DNA of 9,227 nucleotides, taken from positions 1 to 9,227 of the forward strand of contig DHIQ01000024.1 of assembly GCA_002403895.1 (NCBI GenBank), read 5' to 3'. This document shows positions 1-5,194 of the stretch, piece by piece; the first letter of the stretch is position 1, and each line of letters begins with the position of its first letter. This stretch comes from Candidatus Neomicrothrix sp. UBA4742. Its GTDB lineage: Bacteria; Actinomycetota; Acidimicrobiia; Acidimicrobiales; Acidimicrobilacustridaceae. A program made the translations under genes and the position numbers. Below the pieces are notes generated by a model. That model searched no databases. It saw nothing but the letters and a program-made list of their open reading frames with translations, and was not told the origin of the DNA.

Positions 1-17
1 GCTCTTTGCACGTCCGG

Positions 18-38
18 TGGCCAGGTGTCAGCCGGCCA
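18..38 (-). terminator. Hairpin after the Usp-like gene
   Basis: TGGCC and GGCCA arms, extended by GG/CC after a one-base bulge, form a stem of about 7 pairs with a six-base loop. It begins 5 bases past the stop codon of the minus-strand gene at 44-469. No T-run follows, so this is at best a terminator of the hairpin-only type common in high-GC actinobacteria. Position and symmetry are seen; function is inferred. Confidence 0.35.
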
Positions 39-43
39 ACTAC

Positions 44-469
44 TCACGCGTTGGCGTGCACCGCCACCACGTGGGTCACCGGCTTGGTCGTCGAACGGGT
101 GACCCGGGCGGGCACGTCCATGTGGACCCATTTCGAGATCCCCAGCGGCAGGGTGGAGATGATGATCTCGTCGAAGGCGTCGACGCCGGCGCGGATCATC
201 ACGTCGGACACGGCCAGGACCGGGTTGGCATCACCGACCTCGCCGGTGACCGGGAATCCCTCGGCCGTGAAGCGCATGCGGGCCTGTTCGAGGTCCTCGG
301 CCGCCAGATGGCGCGCCTCTCCCTCGGTCCACAGCGCCCCCGCGCCCCCGTGGAGGAAGGGCACCACCAGATGAAACGAGCTGGGGCCCTGGGCCAACCT
401 GTCACGCAGGGCATCATGCAGCTCTGCGCTGCCGAGCGTCTGGTGGGCTACGACGAGGTATCGACGCAT
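44..469 (-). CDS. Small Usp-like protein of unknown function
   Basis: This encodes 141 residues and ends in TGA. A GTG five codons upstream (484) is in frame, but the purine-rich AGGGAGGA sits between that GTG and the ATG at 469 at ideal spacing, so the ATG start (MRRYLVVAHQ) is preferred. The pattern resembles the universal stress protein alpha/beta fold: a first hydrophobic strand (RRYLVVAHQ), a helix, a second strand ending in VVP (about residues 32-37), a helix rich in Glu/Arg (50-70), GEVGDANPV (77-84), a strand DEIIISTLP (100-108) and a final strand PVTHVVAV (130-137). I recognise the GD-x-x-PV and DEI-STLP-x-x-x-S-W pattern from short uncharacterised actinobacterial proteins, sometimes labelled universal stress protein or, misleadingly, GABA permease. 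There is no membrane segment or signal peptide, so it is probably cytosolic. Nucleotide binding is not shown: the usual Usp G-2x-G-9x-G(S/T) motif is not clear. It is transcribed away from the plus-strand gene at 601. Confidence 0.85.
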   Translation of the reverse strand: MRRYLVVAHQTLGSAELHDALRDRLAQGPSSFHLVVPFLHGGAGALWTEGEARHLAAEDLEQARMRFTAEGFPVTGEVGDANPVLAVSDVMIRAGVDAFDEIIISTLPLGISKWVHMDVPARVTRSTTKPVTHVVAVHANA

Positions 470-473
470 CGAG

Positions 474-481
474 TCCTCCCT
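474..481 (-). promoter_or_regulatory. Shine-Dalgarno that fixes the start at 469
   Basis: AGGGAGGA lies four bases before ATG 469-467 on the minus strand. The alternative in-frame GTG at 484 would place this site inside the coding sequence, so the ATG is the better start. Confidence 0.75.
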
Positions 482-532
482 CACTGCCTGGTGCAGTAGC
501 CCCAGCGTACGCCTCCCCCTCCCCGGTCGGAA

Positions 533-575
533 GGCCTAAGCCGCCAGGCCGCTCCCGGGAAGGGGAGCTCCCTGG
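533..575 (+). promoter_or_regulatory. Structured leader / two competing hairpins in a divergent intergenic region
   Basis: Between the divergent genes at 469 and 601, the bases at 544-575 fold as CCAGG, cc, GCTCCC, loop GGGAAG, GGGAGC, tc, CCTGG: eleven Watson-Crick pairs with a symmetric 2x2 internal loop. GGCCT at 533-537 can instead pair with AGGCC at 546-550, which overlaps the outer arm of the larger hairpin, so the two structures exclude each other. The large hairpin ends 13 bases before the Shine-Dalgarno of the 601 gene. I could not find a convincing -35/-10 pair on either strand here. A leader structure, an attenuator or a protein-binding palindrome (GGGAGCTCCC at 563-572) are all possible. 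The pairing is seen; the role is inferred. Confidence 0.4.
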
Positions 576-588
576 TTCGTGGCACGCC

Positions 589-595
589 AAGGAGG
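589..595 (+). promoter_or_regulatory. Strong Shine-Dalgarno for the plus-strand gene
   Basis: AAGGAGG, a near-perfect anti-16S match, sits five bases before ATG 601. It is the strongest ribosome binding site in the window and the main proof that the plus-strand frame is a real gene. Confidence 0.85.
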
Positions 596-600
596 CTCCG

Positions 601-888
601 ATGGGGTTCATGAAGCAGATGAAGGACATGAAGGCGACGGTGGATGGCATCGAGGCGAGCGCCCAGGTCGTCGCCGCCGGGAATCCGACCGGGATGCTCA
701 ACACCGACCCGATCGTTCCGGTTGAGCTGCTCGTCATCCAAGATGGGCTTCCGCCCCGGCCGGTGTCGTTGTCAATCATCGTTCCGACCCTGCAACTGCA
801 CCGCCTGCAGGCCGGCGCGTTGTTGCCGGTGCGCATCAGTCGTTCGGACCCCTCGGCCCTGGCCGTTGACTGGGCCCGAGCCAGCTGA
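601..888 (+). CDS. Small conserved actinobacterial-type protein, function unknown
   Basis: This 95-residue protein starts at an ATG behind AAGGAGG and ends with TGA at 886-888. The first 25 residues (MGFMKQMKDMKATVDGIEAS) look like one amphipathic, Met/Lys-rich helix. After a Gly/Pro linker (27-40) comes a compact beta-rich part: VELLVIQDG (41-49), PVSLSIIVPTLQLHRL (54-69), AGALLPVRIS (71-80) and DPSALAVDW (83-91). The ending pattern (VP-x-L-x-L-x-x-L-x-x-G-x-x-LPV plus a DP-x-x-x-x-VDW tail) is one I recall from short uncharacterised actinobacterial proteins. No signal peptide, membrane segment or catalytic motif is visible. It is the only plus-strand gene, flanked by a divergent Usp-like gene and a convergent NlpC/P60 gene, so it has its own transcription unit. 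I do not assign a function. A role as a small adaptor built from a helix and a beta-barrel-like domain would be a guess. Confidence 0.85.
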   Translation: MGFMKQMKDMKATVDGIEASAQVVAAGNPTGMLNTDPIVPVELLVIQDGLPPRPVSLSIIVPTLQLHRLQAGALLPVRISRSDPSALAVDWARAS

Positions 889-920
889 ACCCGCACACTT
901 TTCGCGGGAGGTGGTGAGCA

Positions 921-943
921 GGCCCGGCGCCGATGGCCGGGTC
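921..943. terminator. Hairpin between convergent genes
   Basis: GGCCCGGC and GCCGGGTC pair over 8 positions (one G-U on the plus-strand transcript) around a seven-base loop. The hairpin lies 32 bases after the stop of the plus-strand gene and 37 bases beyond the stop of the minus-strand NlpC/P60 gene, where a shared terminator would be expected. There is no T-run on either strand, and the stem is slightly better on the plus strand. Confidence 0.4.
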
Positions 944-962
944 TGGTCGCGTCCAGGCCGCC

Positions 963-982
963 GGTCGATCAGTGGTCGATCA
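963..982. repeat. Short tandem direct repeat GGTCGATCA
   Basis: Two exact copies of GGTCGATCA (963-971 and 974-982) lie 11 bases apart, start to start. The second copy contains the TGA stop of the minus-strand NlpC/P60 gene. It may be chance in GC-rich DNA or a small duplication. No function is claimed. Confidence 0.5.
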
Positions 983-2131
983 CGGGGCGGGAGGACTGGC
1001 GGGGTCAACGACCCGTGAAGCCGAGAACGTGCCCGACGGCCAGTAGTAGATCGAGCTGAGCATGACGTTGCCGCCCGCATGGGGGGCGTGCACCATCAGC
1101 CCGTCGCCGATGTAGAGCCCGACGTGGCCCGGGTCGCCGGTCTCGCCCGCGCCCCAGAAGAACACCAGGTCGCCCGGGAGCAGGTCGGCCACGGCGATGT
1201 GGGTGGTTTGGGCGTACTGGAACCCGGTGTAGTGGTCGAGGGGCACCCCGGCCTGGCTCCAGGCCCACAAGATGAGGCCTGAGCAGTCGAACGTGTCTGG
1301 TCCCGCCGCGGCCCAGATGTAGGGGGCGCCCAGCTTCGACAGAGCGAACTTCACCACATCAGCGGCGTGGGGATGTTGGGGCGGGACTTTGCCCGTCACC
1401 GACGAGTCGTTGGCCACCGATTGGGACTGGCCGGCCTCGGCCGCCTGCTGGGCCAACCGCTCCTGTTCGGTGGTCACCAGGGCCACCAGTTCGCCCGTCA
1501 CCTTGTCCTGAAGCTGCTTCTGTTCGGCCAGCGCCGCGTCCGTGTCCTTGCTGGCCTGGTCGACCTGGTCGGCCAGGCGCTGGGCATCGTCTTGGGCCAG
1601 GGAGAGATGCTCGGCCTCGCTGTCGATGCGGTTGCGGGTCGACGCCAGCTCGTCGATGAGTTGCTGGCGCTTCTCACCCACCGTGTTGATGTAGCCGGCC
1701 GCCACCTCGGCCGAGGGGGTCGGCGAGCTCAAGAGGCTGTCCACCCGGGCCGAGCCTCCCCCGCTGATGTAGGCCTCGACGGAGAAGCGGGCCAGCTCCT
1801 TTTGATGGCCGAGGAGGTCGGCGTTGGCCGCATCGAGGCGGGCCTGGGCATCGGCGGCCACCGTCTTGGCGTCCTCGAGCTGGTGGCGCGCTAGCTCCTG
1901 CTGTCCAGTCAGCTCGTCGAGCCTGAGGTTGAGCTGGTCGAGGTGGTCGGCGATCTCCTGGCCTTCGCGCACCTTGTCGATGACCTCATCGCCCTGGGCC
2001 GGCGACGGCAAGACGGCCGACGCCAGACCGGCCACGAGGGCGACAGCGACCACCATGCGGGCGCGACGGACCAGGCCAGCCCTACCGGAGGTCCTACGCT
2101 CGCAGATCGACAGCACCGCTTCGCAACCCAT
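980..2131 (-). CDS. Secreted coiled-coil NlpC/P60 peptidoglycan endopeptidase
   Basis: The 383-residue protein has a basic n-region (RRAR, 22-25) and a hydrophobic segment (about 26-42) ending near PSPAQG-DEV, typical of an exported protein. Residues 50-120 and 150-232 are charged, heptad-like helices rich in Gln, Glu, Asp and Ala, predicted coiled coils, separated by a Gly/Ser/Pro part (122-145). The C-terminal NlpC/P60 domain (about 255-373) carries catalytic Cys283 in DCSGL, His336 in GHVGLY and a third polar residue, probably His348 in MVHAPH. The family cleaves peptide stems of peptidoglycan, usually between D-Glu and the diamino acid. The layout matches RipC- and PcsB-like hydrolases that are held inactive until FtsEX opens them; ftsEX lies 2.2 kb upstream on the same strand, so it may be the partner (inference). 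The ATG at 2131 has only a weak ribosome binding site. A start at Met26 is less likely, since it would remove the basic n-region. A small hairpin precedes it at 2166-2183. Confidence 0.92.
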   Translation of the reverse strand: MGCEAVLSICERRTSGRAGLVRRARMVVAVALVAGLASAVLPSPAQGDEVIDKVREGQEIADHLDQLNLRLDELTGQQELARHQLEDAKTVAADAQARLDAANADLLGHQKELARFSVEAYISGGGSARVDSLLSSPTPSAEVAAGYINTVGEKRQQLIDELASTRNRIDSEAEHLSLAQDDAQRLADQVDQASKDTDAALAEQKQLQDKVTGELVALVTTEQERLAQQAAEAGQSQSVANDSSVTGKVPPQHPHAADVVKFALSKLGAPYIWAAAGPDTFDCSGLILWAWSQAGVPLDHYTGFQYAQTTHIAVADLLPGDLVFFWGAGETGDPGHVGLYIGDGLMVHAPHAGGNVMLSSIYYWPSGTFSASRVVDPASPPAP

Positions 2132-2165
2132 TCGTCATACTCGTCGGCACTCTACGCCCTGCGCT

Positions 2166-2183
2166 GAAGGATCTCGACCCTTC
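2166..2183 (-). other. Small hairpin between the BI-1-like and NlpC/P60 genes
   Basis: On the minus strand GAAGGG and TCCTTC can pair (5 Watson-Crick plus one G-U) around a six-base loop. It lies in the 69-base gap between the two genes. No T-run follows, and function is uncertain: weak attenuator, processing site or chance. Confidence 0.25.
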
Positions 2184-2200
2184 TCACATGGGGCTTGGGC

Positions 2201-3106
2201 TCATCGGCCCCGCAGCAGGGCCAGCAGGCGCAGGATCTCGAGGTAGAGCCACACCAGGCCGAGCATCAGGCCGAAGCCGGCGTACCACTCCATGTAGCGG
2301 GGCGCCTGGGCGGCGACGGCGGACTCGATGAAGTCGAAATCGATCATCAGCGAGAAGGCGGCGACACCGACGATCAGCAGGCTGATGCCGATGCCGAGCG
2401 GCGTGGGCTTGTTGTAGAACGCCAGGTCGACCCCGAACAGGCGGGCAATGGCTGAGCCCAGGTAGAGCACGAGGATGCCCATCATCGCCCCGATGATGAT
2501 CCGGGTGAATCGCTTGGTGACGCGCACGATTCGGGTGGCATAGAGGAACAGCACCGACACGAACACGGCCAGGGTCGCCAGCACCGCCTGCAACACGATG
2601 CCGTCATATTGGATGTTGAAGGCGTGAGAGATGGCGCCAAGGGCGATTCCCTCCGCCATGGCGTAGAGCAGTCCGGTGATGCGGGCGAGCTTGGGCTTGA
2701 AGATCGTCACCATGGCCAGACCGAAGGCGACGAACAGGGAAATGTAGATCCAGGACGGGAAGTTCGTCGAGACCTGGGTCATCGTCCCGCCAATGGTGCT
2801 GGGGTCGGGCACCTGCACCTTGGTCTGGGTGACGGCGTTCCAGCCGTAGACCCCGGCGCCTAGGAGAAAGACGAACATGACCAGGGTGGCGGTGAACGTC
2901 CCGAAGAGGGTCATCGTCTTGCCCACGACGTGGGCGGGAGCGCGAAGTTCGCTGGCACCGGCCTGGGTGGTGGCCACCGTCGCCGTGGCGCCTGCCGTCG
3001 CCGTGGCACCAGTCTCTGGGGCAGCCCAGCCAGCCTTGGTGCCGTCGGTTTCGTCGATCTCCTTTTGGAAGACCGACCCGTTCAATGCCGGACTGCGCAA
3101 TGCCAT
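2201..3106 (-). CDS. Bax inhibitor-1/YccA family membrane protein
   Basis: This 301-residue protein has a soluble N-terminus of about 60 residues (opening MALRSPALNGSVFQ, then an Ala/Thr-rich stretch at 34-49). About seven membrane segments follow, near 65-87, 117-136, 141-162, 169-189, 201-222, 235-256 and 274-297. Hallmarks include EGIALGAISHAFN (152-164), YDGIVLQAVLATLAVF (167-182), the acidic pair in MIDFDFIES (254-262) and YMEWY followed by WLYLEILRLL (286-295). This is the bacterial Bax-inhibitor-like subgroup common in actinobacteria, not the shorter YetJ type. Some relatives act as pH-sensitive calcium leak channels, but activity in this subgroup is not established, so a transport role is inference. 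GAGAGG six bases before the ATG supports the start. A 206-base gap to the crotonase gene, with a large hairpin, suggests its own transcription. A 69-base gap leads on to the NlpC/P60 gene, which may be cotranscribed. Confidence 0.93.
   Translation of the reverse strand: MALRSPALNGSVFQKEIDETDGTKAGWAAPETGATATAGATATVATTQAGASELRAPAHVVGKTMTLFGTFTATLVMFVFLLGAGVYGWNAVTQTKVQVPDPSTIGGTMTQVSTNFPSWIYISLFVAFGLAMVTIFKPKLARITGLLYAMAEGIALGAISHAFNIQYDGIVLQAVLATLAVFVSVLFLYATRIVRVTKRFTRIIIGAMMGILVLYLGSAIARLFGVDLAFYNKPTPLGIGISLLIVGVAAFSLMIDFDFIESAVAAQAPRYMEWYAGFGLMLGLVWLYLEILRLLALLRGR
2979..3014. repeat. Imperfect 18-base tandem repeat inside the BI-1-like gene
   Basis: Two adjacent 18-base units starting GTCGCCGTGGC match at 15 of 18 positions and encode the Ala/Thr/Gly-rich run in the cytosolic N-terminal tail (roughly residues 31-43). 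The repeat keeps the reading frame and sits in a low-complexity, probably disordered part, so copy number may vary between strains. Confidence 0.6.
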
Positions 3107-3197
3107 GAGGTGCCTCTCGGTTGGGGTCAGAAGTGAGGCGGGACCACCCGTTCAGCCAGGCCTCGCCAGCGAACAGGCCAAGAATACCGGTCTGATC

Positions 3198-3244
3198 ACG
3201 TCGTTCCGTGACGCCCCGGCCGCAGGCGGGTGAGGAAACGACGT
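3198..3244 (-). terminator. Large imperfect hairpin between the crotonase and BI-1-like genes
   Basis: ACGTCGTT (3198-3205) pairs exactly with AACGACGT (3237-3244). Two more C-G pairs follow after a bulged A, and inside the 26-base loop CGCC and GGCG can pair again. It lies about 70 bases after the crotonase stop and 92 bases before the BI-1-like start. No T-run follows on the minus strand. It could be a terminator for the crotonase gene or a regulatory site. A weak -10-like TATTCT lies just downstream (3182-3187), with no good -35. The rest of this 206-base gap shows nothing I can name. Confidence 0.35.
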
Positions 3245-3312
3245 CGGGGAATCCGGTCGGTGGATGCCGCTCGGTCATTGGCCCTCGATGCCGGTCGTGC
3301 CGCCGTGGTCGC

Positions 3313-4173
3313 TCACTCGTAGCGGCGCTCTTCCCACCAGGGGAACCACTCGGGCATGTCCTGACTGGGGTTGAGGGTCCATTCCGGCGGACGCTTCTCG
3401 AGGAAGGAGACAACTCCCTCACGGGCATCGGCCATGCGACCGGTGTCGAACACCCCCCGGGAGTCGATCTTGTGGGCCTCCATGGGATGGTCGGCGCCTA
3501 GCATGCGCCACAGCATCTGGCGAGTCAGCGCCGCCGACACCGGCGCGGCATGCTGGGCGATCTCCGCGGCCAGGCCCTGGGCCACAGCCAGCACCTCGTC
3601 GGCCGGATGAATACTGCGAACCAGTCCGCCGGCTAGGGCCTCTTCGGCGCCGAACACGCGAGCGGTCAGGCACCACTCGAGGGCCTGGTTGATGCCCACC
3701 ACGCGGGGAAGGAACCAGCTCGACGCCGCCTCGGGCACGATCCCCCGGCTAGCGAAGACGAACCCGACCTTCGCCTCGGTGGACAGCACCCGGATGTCCA
3801 TGGGAAGCGTCATGGTCACGCCGATGCCAACCGCGGAGCCGTTCATGGCGGCGATGACGGGTTTGGTGCACTCGAAGATACGCAGCGTGAGCAGGCCGCC
3901 CCCATCCCGTGGGGCGGAGCGGACCTCCCGTCCACTGGTGGTTGACGCGTCGAACGTCTCGCCGCCCAGCCCGAGATCCGCACCGGCGCAGAAGGCACGC
4001 CCCCGCCCGGTGACGATCACCGCCCTCACGTCGTCGTCGGCATCCACCTGATCGAAGACGTCGATCATCTCGCGCATCATCGTGGGGGTGAAGGCGTTCA
4101 TCCGCTCGGGGCGGTCCAACGTGATCACAGCCACCCGATCAGCAACTTCGTAGACGATCTCGGTGTAGTCCAT
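3313..4173 (-). CDS. Crotonase-superfamily protein, likely an isomerase-type enzyme and not a true hydratase
   Basis: This 286-residue cytosolic protein of usual length acts, by family, on acyl-CoA thioesters. Visible landmarks are the N-terminal VAVITLDRPERMNAF (14-28), the oxyanion loop FCAGADL (61-67), KPVIAAMNGSAVGIG (104-118), the second loop AKVGFVFASRGIVPEAASSW (134-153) and a GLV element (183-185) before the C-terminal trimerisation helices. An ungapped comparison with rat mitochondrial enoyl-CoA hydratase from memory puts Thr120 at Glu144 and Phe140 at Glu164, so both hydratase acids are missing. Glu148 in GIVPE falls where PaaG and the Eci1/ECI2-type enoyl-CoA isomerases carry their catalytic acid. 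A double-bond isomerase or other acyl-CoA reaction is therefore more likely than hydration; the substrate is unknown. GGGGGAG about 10 bases before the ATG supports the start. It is separated from ftsX by 118 bases holding a hairpin and a possible operator, so it probably forms a new transcription unit. The tail (WFPWWEERRYE) is aromatic-rich. Confidence 0.93.
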   Translation of the reverse strand: MDYTEIVYEVADRVAVITLDRPERMNAFTPTMMREMIDVFDQVDADDDVRAVIVTGRGRAFCAGADLGLGGETFDASTTSGREVRSAPRDGGGLLTLRIFECTKPVIAAMNGSAVGIGVTMTLPMDIRVLSTEAKVGFVFASRGIVPEAASSWFLPRVVGINQALEWCLTARVFGAEEALAGGLVRSIHPADEVLAVAQGLAAEIAQHAAPVSAALTRQMLWRMLGADHPMEAHKIDSRGVFDTGRMADAREGVVSFLEKRPPEWTLNPSQDMPEWFPWWEERRYE

Positions 4174-4240
4174 CAGCGTCGCGCTCCCCCGTCTGGATGT
4201 GGCCAGGAACCTACCCGCAGCCGGACTGGAGAACGCTCAG

Positions 4241-4259
4241 CCACCAAATCGGTGGTCAA
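4241..4259 (-). promoter_or_regulatory. Operator-like inverted repeat beside a possible -35 element
   Basis: On the minus strand TTGACC (4259-4254) resembles a -35 box and overlaps CCACC-GATTT-GGTGG (4255-4241), an exact 5+5 inverted repeat. No good -10 lies at the right distance (CGTTCT is the nearest at 18 bases), so the promoter call is weak. The repeat, about 68 bases before the crotonase start, could be a repressor operator or a second termination hairpin after ftsX. The symmetry is seen; the role is inferred. Confidence 0.3.
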
Positions 4260-4267
4260 CAGCTCTC

Positions 4268-4292
4268 ACGTTCCGCGGATCGCCGGGAACGT
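4268..4292 (-). terminator. Terminator-like hairpin at the end of ftsX
   Basis: ACGTTCC (4268-4274) and GGAACGT (4286-4292) pair exactly. After a bulged base, CGG/CCG extends the stem to ten pairs around a four-base loop. The arm nearest ftsX reaches into its TGA stop codon (4294-4292). No T-run follows, so it would be a hairpin-only terminator or an mRNA 3'-end stabiliser. It marks the likely end of the secA-prfB-ftsEX series. Confidence 0.45.
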
Positions 4293-5185
4293 CAGACGTC
4301 GAGGAAGCGGGTGACGGCGATGCCGGCGCCGATAGCGCCCACGGCACAACCCGTGATCCCCATCAGGATGTAGATGAGGGCCAGCTCAGACCCCGACAGG
4401 ACGAACCCGCTCACCAGCGGGAAGTCCTGAGGGTTGGGAAGCCATCGCTCGAAAAAGGGCTTAAAGACCACCAGCGACGTGATGGCCACCACCGCGCCGA
4501 TGAGCCCCTGGACGAGACCCTCGAGCATGAACGGCACCCGGATGAACCAGTTGGTGGCGCCGACCAGCTTCATCACCTCGATCTCCCGCCGGCGGGCGAA
4601 CATGGCCATCCGGATCGTGTTGAGCACCAGCAGGATGGCGGCGGCCAACAAGAAAGCGGCGATGAAGAAGATCCCGACCGTGAAGCGTTGCGACAGCTCT
4701 TGCACCGCCCTGATGGTGGCCGAGGCGAAGGCCACGTCCTTGACTCCGGGCTTGGTGCGGTACTCCTTGCCCAGGTCCTCCACCACCTTGGCGTCCTTGT
4801 CCACCGGAACGACCCGGAACGACGGCGGCAGGTCCTTGGCGGTCACGCTGCTGACCATCTCGGGCGTCTGGGCGAACAGCTGCTTGAACTCCTCGTACGA
4901 GGCGTTCTGGTCGAAGTAGGCCTTGCGCTCGATCTCGGGGTTCTCGTCGAGGCTCTTGCCCACCGCTTCGATCTGCTCCGGGGGGGCGTCGGCCTTCATG
5001 AACACCACGAACTCGATACCGCCCTGCCAGCGCTTGGTAGCGTTCTGCACACCCTGGCGCAACATGAGCGATGCCCCCACCAATGACAGCGACACCACCA
5101 CCGTCATGATCGAGGCCAGCGTGATGGTGAAGTTGCGGGCCAGGTTGGACGTGGTCTCGCGGACGACGTAATCGATCTTGGGCAC
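4292..5185 (-). CDS. ftsX: Cell-division ABC system membrane protein FtsX
   Basis: This 297-residue membrane partner of FtsE transmits ATP-driven movement across the membrane to peptidoglycan hydrolases at the division site. The sequence shows a cytosolic start (PKIDYVVRETTSNLARN), a first membrane helix at about 19-42, an extracellular domain at about 44-166, and then three helices near 168-190, 222-243 and 266-291. The segment after the second helix has the FtsX pattern FARRREIEVMKLVGATNWFI (196-215). Four helices with one large outer loop and this length are normal for actinobacterial FtsX. The start is GTG at 5185, with AGGA (overlapping the ftsE stop TAG) seven bases upstream. Only nine bases separate it from ftsE, so the two are cotranscribed and probably translationally coupled. 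In many actinobacteria smpB follows ftsX; here a hairpin and then a crotonase gene follow instead. Confidence 0.97.
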   Translation of the reverse strand: MPKIDYVVRETTSNLARNFTITLASIMTVVVSLSLVGASLMLRQGVQNATKRWQGGIEFVVFMKADAPPEQIEAVGKSLDENPEIERKAYFDQNASYEEFKQLFAQTPEMVSSVTAKDLPPSFRVVPVDKDAKVVEDLGKEYRTKPGVKDVAFASATIRAVQELSQRFTVGIFFIAAFLLAAAILLVLNTIRMAMFARRREIEVMKLVGATNWFIRVPFMLEGLVQGLIGAVVAITSLVVFKPFFERWLPNPQDFPLVSGFVLSGSELALIYILMGITGCAVGAIGAGIAVTRFLDV

Positions 5186-5194
5186 GGGAACGTC

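Noticed and set aside
414..896. 160-codon minus-strand open frame across the divergent intergenic region and the 601-888 gene
   Set aside because: It overlaps the start of the well-supported Usp-like gene and the plus-strand gene with the strong ribosome binding site; the product is low-complexity Ser/Arg/Gly/Pro.
1367..1894. 175-codon open frame on the plus strand opposite the NlpC/P60 coiled coils
   Set aside because: The Leu/Gly/Arg-rich product is the mirror of the Gln/Ala/Asp-rich coiled-coil codons; no ribosome binding site or recognisable domain.
4199..5086. 295-codon open frame on the plus strand opposite ftsX
   Set aside because: Its product is dominated by His, Asp, Glu, Arg and Gly without any fold-like pattern, as expected for the complement of a GC-rich gene; ftsX on the other strand is unmistakable.
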